This document shows positions 35,568-50,683 of a stretch of 64,000 bases of DNA, piece after piece. Under the pieces are notes generated by a model. It saw nothing but the letters and a program-made list of their open reading frames with translations. It ran no database searches and had not been told where the DNA came from. Source of the DNA: Mesostigma viride (taxonomy: Eukaryota > Streptophyta > Mesostigmatophyceae > Mesostigmatales > Mesostigmataceae). Position numbers and translations under genes: made by a program. Every line of letters starts with the position of its first letter. The first letter of the stretch is position 1. Location: positions 4,560,100-4,624,099 of the forward strand of contig RPFO01000175.1 of NCBI GenBank assembly GCA_009746045.1, given 5' to 3'.

Positions 35568-37742
35568 TGACCGAGCTGACCGAGCTGACCGAGCTGACCG
35601 AGCTGACCGAGCTGACCGAGTGGACCGAGCTGACCTAGCGGACCTAGCGGACCTAGCGGACCTAGCTGACCGAGCTGACCTAGCTGACCGAGCTGACCGA
35701 GCTGACCGAGCTGACCGAGCTGACCGAGCTGACCGAGCTGACCGAGCTGACCGAGCTGACCGAGCTGACCGAGCTGACCTAGCTGACCTAGCTGACCTAG
35801 CTGACATAGCTGACCTAGCTGACCAAGCTGACCTAGCTGACCTAGCTGACCTAGCTGACCTAGCTGACCTAGCTGACCTAGCTGACCTAGCTGACCTAGC
35901 TGACCTAGCTGACCTAGCTGACCTAGCTGACCTAGCTGACATAGCTGACCTAGCTGACCTAGCTGACCTAGCTGACCTAGCTGACCTAGCTGACCTAGCT
36001 GACCTAGCTGACCTAGCTGACCGAGCTGACCTAGCTGACCTAGCCGATGGCATCATCACATTCCAGCCACGCACCTCCATGATTCTGCCAGCCTCTACTC
36101 ACGCACCAGCATGCGCCGCAGCATGACCTCCTTGCTGGCGCCCGTCATGTGCAGGAATACCACCGCCGGCATGCCGCCGCCATCTTGTTGAGCCCCCTCC
36201 TTGCCTTCTAGACCATCACCACTGCTGCCTGGCTCATGGGAGCTCCCCTCATGAGGCTGCCCAGAGCTGCCCGTGTTTGAAACCGGCCCGGTGGTGGGAG
36301 CACGGGCTGAGGCTTCCGGCGACTGTCGCTTCAGGACGATGAGCGGCACATCCCCTTGGCGGTGCTGGCCCACCTGGAGGGGTGCCCGACACAAACATGG
36401 CATAAATGAGACAGTAAAGGGGTGGCCGAAAAGACCGTATGGCAGACACGAACATGGCCAAAAAGACCGTATGGCCGACTCGAATCTGGCCGATGGATAG
36501 AGGGTGGAGGGGGTGGCCGAAAGAAAAGGGAGGTGTGCCGTTGAAGCGAATGCTGTTCACACTAGAGTAGATAGACATCCCTGGGAAAGAGGGCGCCGGA
36601 GGCGATGGAAATAAGAACAGGCGTAGAACATTAGAAGAGAGACACCCAATTCACAGGAAAAGCTGAAACAACACTACAGGGACATAGTGTTTCCGAGAAA
36701 GAAGTAAAAGAAATTTCCGAGGAAGAGGTACTACAATTTTGAAGGAAGAAGTAAGGACAACTTTCAAGGAAGAGGCAAGAACAGTTTCCGAGGAAGAGGC
36801 AAGACCAGTGAAGGCAGGATGGAACATGCGAAAGGGAGCGGGGTCACACAACAGCACCAGTTTATTTGGGACTTCTTGTCTGGTTTTGGGCTTCTTTCCT
36901 TTCGGGTTTCCTGAACATGGAATCATAATTACTTAAAGCTGAATCCACTTCCTAAGCTAGTCTACACAGGACATGGTGCTGGATCTCGTGAACCCTTGGT
37001 ATTTGGAATTCCCAGATATCAGCAACCCCAGCTCAGGGGTTGGTGCGGGAATCCTCGGGGCTGCTGCCAACAGGCATTGATAATAGACCGCACCAGCATC
37101 AAAACTACTGAGCAGACCCGCTATCAACTCCCCCCGTCAGACAGTGGCAGGTACCACACAGAAAACGTCTACGGCTCATGTTTACGACGCACGTCTGCGG
37201 CTTGCCATCACTACCGCTGCCCAACCTTTCAATAACGCGGTACAATCCTTTTGAACAGCTGTCAGCTGCCGCCATGCCATGCCATGCCATGCCATGCCAC
37301 GCCATGCCATGCCATGCCATGCCATGCCACGCCATGCCATGCCATGCCACGCCACGCCACGCCACGCCACGCCACGCCACGCCACGCCACGCCACGCCAC
37401 GCCACGCCACGCCACGCCACGCCACGCCACGCCACGCCACGCCATGTTCGCAGCCTAGCAAGCGCAGCATGGCCGCACTGCAATCGCGCTGACCTGTCCC
37501 ACTATCCGCACCGTCCAAAGGGAATCTAACCTTTACGTCTTATATGCTATTCATAGCACACCATAGCAGTATGCTCTCAAATTCGGTGGGACTTGCCTTG
37601 GAATGTCCAAACAACAACAATCAACAACAACAATCAACTGCAAAATTTGTGCACAAGTTGACCCACTTGCCTCGGAGTGAAGCGACAGGTGCTCCACCGT
37701 AAGCCCCGCCAACTCCAGCGTCGCGGCCTTTTCGACAAACGC
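24488..37742 (-). CDS. Alpha/beta hydrolase (serine hydrolase), ten exons, 365 residues
   Basis: Minus-strand exons: 37742-37671, 36373-36107, 32645-32541, 32333-32168, 31128-31058, 29693-29624, 28980-28928, 27062-26969, 25563-25466, 24589-24488. They sum to 1,098 bp with consistent phases. The start exon is uncertain. The catalytic triad falls in separate exons: Ser201 in TGISLGGM (its codon run crosses the exon 4/5 junction), Asp303 in NGEEDPRCP, and His341 in [11 protein letters not shown]. An oxyanion-type strand [13 protein letters not shown] lies in exon 2, and [34 protein letters not shown] and [11 protein letters not shown] are hallmarks of a plant and algal hydrolase family related to dienelactone hydrolase and acyl-peptidase folds. 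The substrate is unknown. Two introns use GC donors (after 37671 and after 32541). The gene is spread over 13 kb because nearly every intron holds tandem arrays. It appears intact. Confidence 0.9.
26571..26935. repeat. Hexanucleotide array (TGTCTG)n / (TGGCTG)n
   Basis: About 60 units, with TGGCTG variants at both ends and a TGTCTG core. It lies in the hydrolase intron between 26969 and 25563. Open frames through it (QTQT, RHRH, VSVS) come from the repeat. Confidence 0.97.
28166..28772. repeat. 24-bp minisatellite, about 25 copies
   Basis: Unit ATATCGAATACC plus (C/T)TGAGATTAATC. The 24-bp period keeps frames open on both strands (HIEYPEIN on plus, VFDMINLR on minus). Variants at two positions follow block order. 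It lies in the hydrolase intron between 28928 and 27062 and has no start or splice context. Confidence 0.95.
30636..31055. repeat. (CCCA)n microsatellite with C-run and (CA)n
   Basis: About 80 tetranucleotide units with one interruption near 30939, then a C run of about 18, then CA-rich sequence. It ends within a few bases of the hydrolase donor at 31058. Frames such as GGWV on the minus strand are repeat artefacts. Confidence 0.97.
31255..31595. repeat. ~55-bp minisatellite, six copies
   Basis: Unit from GGCTTGACATGTCGCATGGC to GCGTTTCCTAACAAA. Copies differ by a 2-base deletion (ACAACCC or ACAAA). It lies in the hydrolase intron between 32168 and 31128. Confidence 0.95.
32990..33128. repeat. 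~70-bp tandem duplication
   Basis: Two nearly identical copies of a unit starting GAGAGGTCAACCAAGGTGGC. Hydrolase intron. Confidence 0.95.
33218..33398. repeat. 11-bp minisatellite (AGTCTCCTATC)n
   Basis: About 16 units, early ones ACC and later ones ATC. Hydrolase intron between 36107 and 32645. Confidence 0.95.
33868..36045. repeat. 9-bp minisatellite (GACCTAGCT)n, 2.2 kb, with higher-order repeats
   Basis: About 240 units with variants GACCAAGCT, GACCGAGCT, GACCTAGCT and GACCTAGCG. A block beginning CATGCAGACCTAGCGGACCT occurs at 34862 and again at 35401, so a ~539-bp higher-order unit has been duplicated. All frames are open or nearly so (ADLADR on plus, SARSAR on minus); they are not genes. 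It lies in the hydrolase intron just downstream of exon 2. Confidence 0.97.
37270..37446. repeat. Pentanucleotide array (GCCAT)n then (GCCAC)n
   Basis: Two phases of the same 5-bp unit. The MAWHG and ATPRH frames are artefacts. It lies in the hydrolase intron between 37671 and 36373. Confidence 0.97.
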
Positions 37743-37769
37743 CTGCCATTGGGGAAAGGCGAGCCAAAG

Positions 37770-37998
37770 TAATAATCGCAACACAGCGGGCGGTGACGAT
37801 GGGCAGGGGATACGGCGGGTACCAGATCGTAGGGAACAAAACCCTCTAATAATCGCAACACAGCGGGCAGTGACGATGGGCAGGGATACGGCGGGTACCA
37901 GATCGTAGGGAACAAAACCCTCTAATAATCGTAACACAGCGGGCAGTGACGATGGGCAGGGGATACGGCGGGTACCAGATCGTAGGGAACAAAACCCT
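37770..37998. repeat. ~77-bp tandem triplication upstream of the hydrolase exon
   Basis: Three near-identical copies containing CAACACAGCGGGCAGTGACG and GATCGTAGGGAACAAAACCC, immediately upstream (minus-strand sense) of the exon starting at 37742. A minus-strand open frame from 38106 (MPAARSGTVRDPLSLLGSAR) runs to the edge of the array and might be the first exon, but its donor would be a weak GTTTTG. Confidence 0.8.
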
Positions 37999-38099
37999 CC
38001 AGAGCCGCTTGGTATCCTCAGAGCCGCTGTGGGCCGCACACTTCAGCCGTGCGGAGCCCAGTAATGAAAGCGGGTCGCGAACCGTGCCGGAACGTGCGG

Positions 38100-40820
38100 C
38101 AGGCAAATGTACGACAAGCCCAGAGGTGAGCGGATCTGCAGGAAGTGACTAGGCAGGGTTGCCAACCGGCTAGCACACGGTCTAGTCCATCATCCATAAC
38201 TAATCAATCAAACTTGGCGATGTCACTGCTCTGCGCCCGTGGCGTGTCCTCCATTCCGCAATTATTAGCAATGTTTGATCCGCCCGCTGTTTTTCAAGTG
38301 TGGCCCGTGCGGTGTTCTCCCAACGTGAGGATGGTCACGCCGCCCCATCAGGGTGCCAGGCAATGACCAATAAGGTGCAAGGCAACGACCAATGACTTCC
38401 CCATTTCAATGGAATGGCCATTGGAATGCACCACGCAAGGCGCTGGGACCGTCACAAAAATGTACATAGGCGGCCTGGATGGCACGATTGACAACCATGA
38501 AGTTGCTGGCCAGTTGATGGCATCTGAGTTGGTGGCATCTGAGTTGGTGGCATCTGAGTTGGTGGCATACTGTCGCAACACCAGCATGCGCCTAGTGCCA
38601 GACAGAACCTTGCTAACCGAACCGCGTAAGCACATATTCGTTCGTTCTGCGCTCTAACAAGGCTCGATTTGTGGTACCTTTACTCCTACTTGCATCAGAC
38701 GCGCTTGGCTGATTGGCACCGTTAGTCTATCCGTGTCCCAAGGGCAGTGCAAGAAACAAAAGGGGGAAGAATGTGAAAAAGGGGGAGAAGAAGGGGGACA
38801 AGGGCTGGGAGAAGAAGTGCAGGGGGACGAATGTGGCTGCCATCTGAATCCCCTCTCAAACACAATCATCCATGATGAAGCGCACGCCGCCTTCTACTCT
38901 GCATCCATGCACGCCCCCCATCCCGCCATCCCTCTGACTCATGCCACATAAAGGCACGGCCTGGCAGCTGCAACTGGCAGCATATGCAGTGGCCAGCTGC
39001 ATTTAGAGAGCAGCAAATGCCCCTCAGAGCAGCATATTACCCTCAGAGCAGCACATGACCGTCGCTGATGACCCTAATGACCCTAATGATCAGACGTTAA
39101 CACCAAACATCAAACCTATGAAATTAGCGATGGGCACCCGTCCATATCCTGCACCCATTCGTTGATCACCCAGATTGGTAGTAGCCCCTCCAAGCACCAA
39201 GGCACACCTGTGAGAGTCCAAAATCGGCCCAACGACGTAAGAAACCAACGGCACGACCTCACCAAGCGTCATCATTTGTGGGAGAGATCATCATGCTTAT
39301 GGCAGGCAACTGTTATTGAGCCAATCTAGTACCTGAGACGGAGGAGCCGGCTTCACATGCAGCGGCACTGGCGGAGGCAAGTCCGGGTCGACAGGCGGCC
39401 AAGGACACGATGCAGGATGCAGACGAGGACATGTCGCAAGCCGCAACACAACACGCAGACATGCGTGTGCAGTAAGGGAAACGTAAAGGCAAATAGACGT
39501 AGCACTGGACAGGAAGTGCAGTGGACCTATCGCTGCGAACGGCAACCACCCAACAGTGAACAGGGAGCAGTACAGTTTACCAGTGGGTTCCATGCTCTAA
39601 GGCTTCGCAGGGAAATTAAACCACCCAGTAAAGTTCCAAACTCAAACATCCGCGGTGCTCTCATACGCTGCCATTGGATGCTATCTGCTTCATATCACCC
39701 AGCATGGTAAAAAATCGAGAGTTTGGTCCATGATTCTCTACTTCGTAACGAATGCCACAACCATGCGCTGGTTGCACACCAGATTAGGCATTCCTGGGAA
39801 GCGGGCATGTATTTAGCTGCGCTCAAAAGCAGTATCCTCCAGGAAAATCATCGTACGCAAACTGGTGCGCAATGTGCACAACCAGATGAGCCACAGGAAC
39901 GTGAACCCATGCGAAGCTCTTTCATGTTTAGTAGTTCATCAAGTAACGTTGCCTTCTCTAATACGGCAGCTTGCTCCACTGAGCACGCAGCCAGCATGCA
40001 AGCGGTTCCCAAATAGCCATACGCGTGCTGACGGAGGGGGCCATGGAGGCCCCATACGGGCACAGGTAACGTAGTAAAAGTCTATGCAGGAACCTCCGTA
40101 ATAAGTTAACAGGCGAAGACCAGTTATAATTGATTTGTACCTGCTTTCCGACCCTGCGACAGAACGGACAGAAACTCCTTCCGCAGGCCTGCATGAGGAG
40201 CAGCCGAAATCACGCTGAATGGACATTATTACGCAGAAAGACCCTCCTCTTGGAATCTAGCATGGAACTGCATGCGCAGTCAATGCACGCGAAGCGAAAA
40301 AATCGGAAACGTTGGGTACCTTCTTCCTTAGCCTCCATAATCAGCTCAGCCCGACTGTGCCCAGCTTTCTTGAACTCACTAGGGAAATGCCTACATCTAC
40401 CAATCGCGCGACTGTCTCTCTTGCCAAATGCTGCTGCTGGTACTGCTCGTGACAAAAAGTAGCGAGCTTGACGAACAGCTGATAATTCAGACAGATGACC
40501 CGCGGCCGCCGCTTGAATAAAAGACAAATGCCCCTTATACCGAAGTGTGCTTTGCATTCGTCAGGACCTGGAGCATTCCTTCAGACAACTTGCTTCACGT
40601 GCTCACGCCCCGACGGAGAGGCCGCCTCGATCGGCCAATTGCCTGCAACTTCATGATGGCGAACATCGCGCAGGTCGTGAAATCTTTACAGAGGCGAGGC
40701 TGTATCTGGCTGTATCTGTGCTGCTAGATTACCATACATACTCTGATCAGGCACTCCGCAAAGGTGAAAACCATTTGCGTTCAGTGCCGGGCCGCGGAAA
40801 ACGCGGGAAAACGCGATCTG
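38100..40820. other. Intergenic, no gene recognised
   Basis: Contains a 15-bp array (GAGTTGGTGGCATCT, four copies, 38520-38572) and many short frames on both strands without known motifs. The longest, 40557-40210 minus, was not recognised. Confidence 0.4.
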
Positions 40821-40824
40821 CAAA

Positions 40825-40876
40825 TGAATCCGACCGGAATCGAACTGGGGACCTCTCGCATACATACTAATTGGGT
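40825..40876 (-). other. tRNA 3'-half-like fragment
   Basis: Minus strand reads GCGAGAGGTCCCCAGTTCGA then TTCCGGTCGGATTCA. This resembles the anticodon-stem 3' strand, variable loop, T loop and acceptor strand of a tRNA-Pro. The 5' half is absent, so it is a fragment or the head of a SINE, not a working tRNA. Confidence 0.35.
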
Positions 40877-41254
40877 AAACAACCCGGGTGATATGCAGTC
40901 ACGTTCATCGATAGGTACCTCTAGGGAGACCTATTGATGATTGAAACTACGAAGAGAAGTAGCTTTACTGTCGAGGCCTCGATGGATATAATTATGTCTC
41001 GACCGATGGTAAATCAGGGACCGATGGTAAAATTCATGGCACGCATTTTTCTTCCAATCAGACCGTCTGGGATACGCGGGACAAGTGGCGACATAAGTGG
41101 GCTATCCATAACCAGGTTGTACGGTGCAGTGTAACACAGTGGGCTTGCTGGAGGTCCCAACTCCGTACCTAAAAACGTCTACCCCAAAACGCCTCTCAAG
41201 TGAGTCAAGTCTCAACCAGGTCTCAACGTCTCAACAGGCTCTCAAGTCTCATCA

Positions 41255-41640
41255 CTCTCATGTCAACGTTTCTCGGGCATTTACACGTGTCACCTATTCG
41301 TGCCCTCCCTATTCTGTGAATTTGCATTCACCGATGCAATCCGGCTGGAAATAACCTGTACTGAAATGAACGATGCAGTACAATCAACACAACAGGACTG
41401 CAAATTCATTCAGGTGGCAAAAATAAATTTCGGCTATATTGAGGCTCTCACTCAAGTCTCATGTCAACGTTTCTCGGGCATTTACACGTGTCACCAATTC
41501 GTGCCCTCCCTATTCTGTGAATTTGCATTCACCGATGCAATCCGGCTGGAAATAACCTGTACTGAAATGAACGATGCATAACAATCAACACAGCAGGACT
41601 GCGAATTCATTCAGGTGGCAAAAAAAATTTCGGCTATATT
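41255..41640. repeat. ~198-bp direct tandem duplication
   Basis: 41260-41440 and 41458-41638 are almost identical, from TGTCAACGTTTCTCGGGCAT to AATTTCGGCTATATTG, with small indels near the ends. Non-coding. Confidence 0.95.
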
Positions 41641-42042
41641 GCACCCACTTGTGCACCAGTGACTCCCTAACCAACTGATGTTACCCATGGTCGCTCCAAT
41701 TCTAGTCGAGGCTAGGTGATTATTAATTGTCGGTTGAGCAATACTAGATCACTTTTACCCTTCAATCGATAGATCAAGTAATTATATATATCGTGATCAA
41801 CTAGCTGGCCCCCGCGTACGCGTGGCGCCCGCAACCTGGCAACTAGCTGGGATTCGACCATCTCAGTTTCCCGCTCGACATCATTGAGGATGTATGCTCA
41901 AGTGACGCTGCACTGTACTCGACGTGTTAATTAAGTAATTAATTTATTTATTATAGCTGGTCGCTAGCGCTAGCTACGACAGGGGGGCTAGCTCCATTCC
42001 AACGAAGGCCCGTCGATCTCAGAGTAGGAAGCCGAGACGGAC
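41641..42042. promoter_or_regulatory. Dicer-like gene 5' flank
   Basis: AT-rich TTAA tracts at 41925-41955 and mixed sequence. No TATA box or other motif can be assigned. An in-frame TAG at 42025 precedes the first ATG at 42043. Confidence 0.25.
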
Positions 42043-48030
<5,988 letters not shown>

Positions 48031-48360
48031 CCGGCCATCTGGCAGTCCTGTGGATCCAAACTGCATTATATGCTATTTGGCATAAAATGCATCCATGGAC
48101 ATGGCAAATCTCTATAAAAGCCCGGGCGGTATATTGTTTGCCATTGATCTATGCCATCTTAAACACTCAATGCTGCATGGTACAGGAACATGCATGCAGT
48201 ATCGATCGATCTGACATGCGTCAACCCAGCACTTCGTAAATGACAGTACAATTCGCTAAATTTCAGCAAGTGGTTACCGATATCCAGTGTGCAGAGCTGT
48301 GGTTCCTCGATCTGCAGCCTGCGTGTACTAGCTGCTTTAATTCATATCGTCCGTGTACGT
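48031..48360. other. 3' flank of the Dicer-like gene
   Basis: No PAZ or RNase III motif in any frame. Nothing else seen. Confidence 0.5.
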
Positions 48361-48369
48361 GCACGCCAC

Positions 48370-48850
48370 CAATTAATGCCAAGTGGTAAGCGTGCTGCGT
48401 CGTTTCGAGCAGCAGCCAGGGGAGACGGTCAAGACTCCGTTGAGGCTGAGCGCAGGGGCAAGGCCCTTACCCATGCAACTGGAACTCGTATAGGTAAATT
48501 AGAACTGCGTGGGCACCACCTTCCCCACTCACGGGACAAGGCGGCACCCCCACCAGTCCTGCTTACCGGCTTTCGTTCCATTGAGGATAAGCGGCTGTTC
48601 CTCTCACGTGCCGCAAGAAACTGCACGACCTCTCGATCCTGGACGCTGGACGACGACCTGACGGACCCCCGCGCGAGGACTCGATCGATCAGCAGCAGCA
48701 GCGAAGCGACCTGTGGCCGGAGTACCTCTGCCACAAGCAAGACCCCAAGCAGCCCAAGGGGTTCTGGAGGGGCGGGGACACGATCGTAGTCAACAACCAT
48801 GCATGCAGCTGTGGAAGCCCCCCCCGTACGGGCTAGAGTAGCCATCATGT
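48370..48850 (+). pseudogene. L1-type ORF1 protein remnant, copy 2
   Basis: One frame reads VLRRFEQQPGETVKTPLRL; another reads HHLPHSRDKAAPPPVLLTGF then IEDKRLFLSRAARN and WTLDDDLTDP; a third reads QQQQRSDLWPEYLCHKQDPK. Together these match the copy at 220-704 and the L1 ORF1p C-terminal layout. At least two frameshifts break it. Confidence 0.6.
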
Positions 48851-49135
48851 AACCTGGCCGGACATCGCCATATCCCAATTAGTGCAATGCCAATGCAGGG
48901 TAGACTGTAGCGATGCATGCCTATAGCCGAACCACTAGTAGCCAACAGACATCCGCCAGCCTTTGGACCTGCCTTAGCCGTACGTTGGACCTAACCAGCT
49001 CCCCGCACAGGTGATTAAGCTGACGGCGCTCACGGGGTTCCTGCTTGACGTCTGCAACCGGAGATCCTGCTTGCCGACGCGCCGCCGATTCCTGAGTGGC
49101 AGCACAGCTCTACCGTTTTATGCTGTACATGTGAT

Positions 49136-49395
49136 CCACTAGACGTGACGGGCTCACACCCGGGCAGCCCCCTGGTTTGTCTGTAATATGGAGGCAGATG
49201 GTATGCAAGGATAGATGGCAAGTAGTGATGAAGGAGACCACCCCCAAGTCTGTGGGGGCTCTGCGTTTGACCGCATATGGCATTCATAGCAATTCGGGCC
49301 GGCGTCGGTGCCCACACCCCTGTAACTAGGACCTAGATAGCTTCCACCATCCATTCCATCCCATGTTCCCCTCCCACTGAGGACTTACACCGTCC
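49136..49395 (-). repeat. Dispersed repeat R1, copy 2
   Basis: Minus-strand copy of the body seen at 1239-1535. Its outer end is replaced by ACACCGTCCGCATTAGTAGT, which recurs inverted at 61113-61133 on the far side of the copia element. Confidence 0.85.
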
Positions 49396-49620
49396 GCATT
49401 AGTAGTTTATATTTATGGGTCAATTTTTGCCATATTTGCATTACGAATAACCCTGGATTGTTTGTTGGGAGCCAGTTAGAGTCCCGGGTTCTTTATTATT
49501 TAATCAAAACCTTTTATTTGTTTGTTTGTCCTACAGCCGTTCAAGGCACGTGGGTACTTATTTAATTAATAAATTTCTTTTGTTTGTTTGGTAGATATCG
49601 TACACGCCGTCCCCAATTCG
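49396..49620. other. Target sequence flanking the copia insertion
   Basis: AT-rich with TTTGTTTGTTTG tracts, similar in style to 60961-61115 beyond the element. No gene. Confidence 0.5.
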
Positions 49621-49625
49621 GCCGG

Positions 49626-50209
49626 TGTTAAAATCGAGTTCGAATTTTATTAAATGATAATTTTACGGTAATCAGGTTACAAACTCAGAGCCAAGCCCCC
49701 AGCTTAATTTACCAGCGCAACCATAGCCATTGCCAGCATAGCAGCAACAACCCGTTGGACCGCCGCAACACAATGCTGGCTTTTGGATCATCATCGTCTG
49801 TCAGGCGGCTAGGCTAGCCTGCAGCGCTAGGCACCGACGCAAGCATGGGAACGCATCTCCGTTACACATCTCCGTTACAACACACCAGCCGAGTACCGAC
49901 CAATCGACACACACCAGTATCTCGCCACTTGTCACGCCAGCCGGCAGTACCCAGAATCCTAGTCCGCACCTCAGTACCGGACCAGTGCCGCGCAGCCAAA
50001 GTCTAGGGCGTAACTCACGAGGCATAACGCACACAGCGTAACTTAAATCGTTGTGGATCACACAAGCCAAAATTCAGCCGAACCTCAAAACGGCTAAGTC
50101 CCAATGCGCTGAATTAACCCGAACGCCTCGAACCACAAAATGGCTAAGTACCGGCACACAATCATTAATTATTTCCATGTGACTGCGAGCTGAAACCTAT
50201 AATATAACA
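49626..50209 (-). repeat. 3' LTR (584 bp)
   Basis: Terminal TGTTAAAATCG...ATATAACA. It differs from the other LTR only at 49845 (A here, C at 60591). Confidence 0.97.
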
Positions 50210-50683
50210 CCAGCCGCTTTTTCCCGAGCAGTCACACATCCCACCAATCATTATCTCACTCAGCTCGAGAGTAACCGACAGACACCTCACCAGGAAGCAC
50301 TAACACAGGACGCTATGTACTAGGGGAGTCCGCACCCCTCACTTGGCGCCCATTCACGCCCTGGTAGTACAACCAGCATCTGTCAGTAAGTCAAGTAAGC
50401 AAGCGAGAATACAAGACTGATCAAAAGACCACCCTCGGCTCCAACACCAACCACACCCTGAACCCACGGACTTTCACACATCACCAACCACAGTCCCCGC
50501 CTCCGATCAGGTCCTCAACCCAGGACCATCCCATCAGGTACATCCCCACCAAGATAGAGTTATCCAACCGTACTGGGTCATCCTGAGATGGGCTCGATCC
50601 AGGGGTCATTCCCAGCCCACATGTAATGCGTCCCAACGCCTGCCAGCCTGAAATTCTCATGCCACATGGTCCATTGCCCAGAT

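Noticed and set aside
33652-36126. Long frames SARSAR / GQLGQL / ADLADR
   Set aside because: Direct translation of the 9-bp array in a hydrolase intron; no start context or flanking coding signal.
40825-40876. Functional tRNA gene
   Set aside because: Only a 3' half is recognisable; no matching acceptor 5' strand or D arm upstream on the minus strand.
48031-49000. PAZ or RNase III exons completing the Dicer-like gene
   Set aside because: Searched all frames for RNase III signature and PAZ-like segments and saw none.
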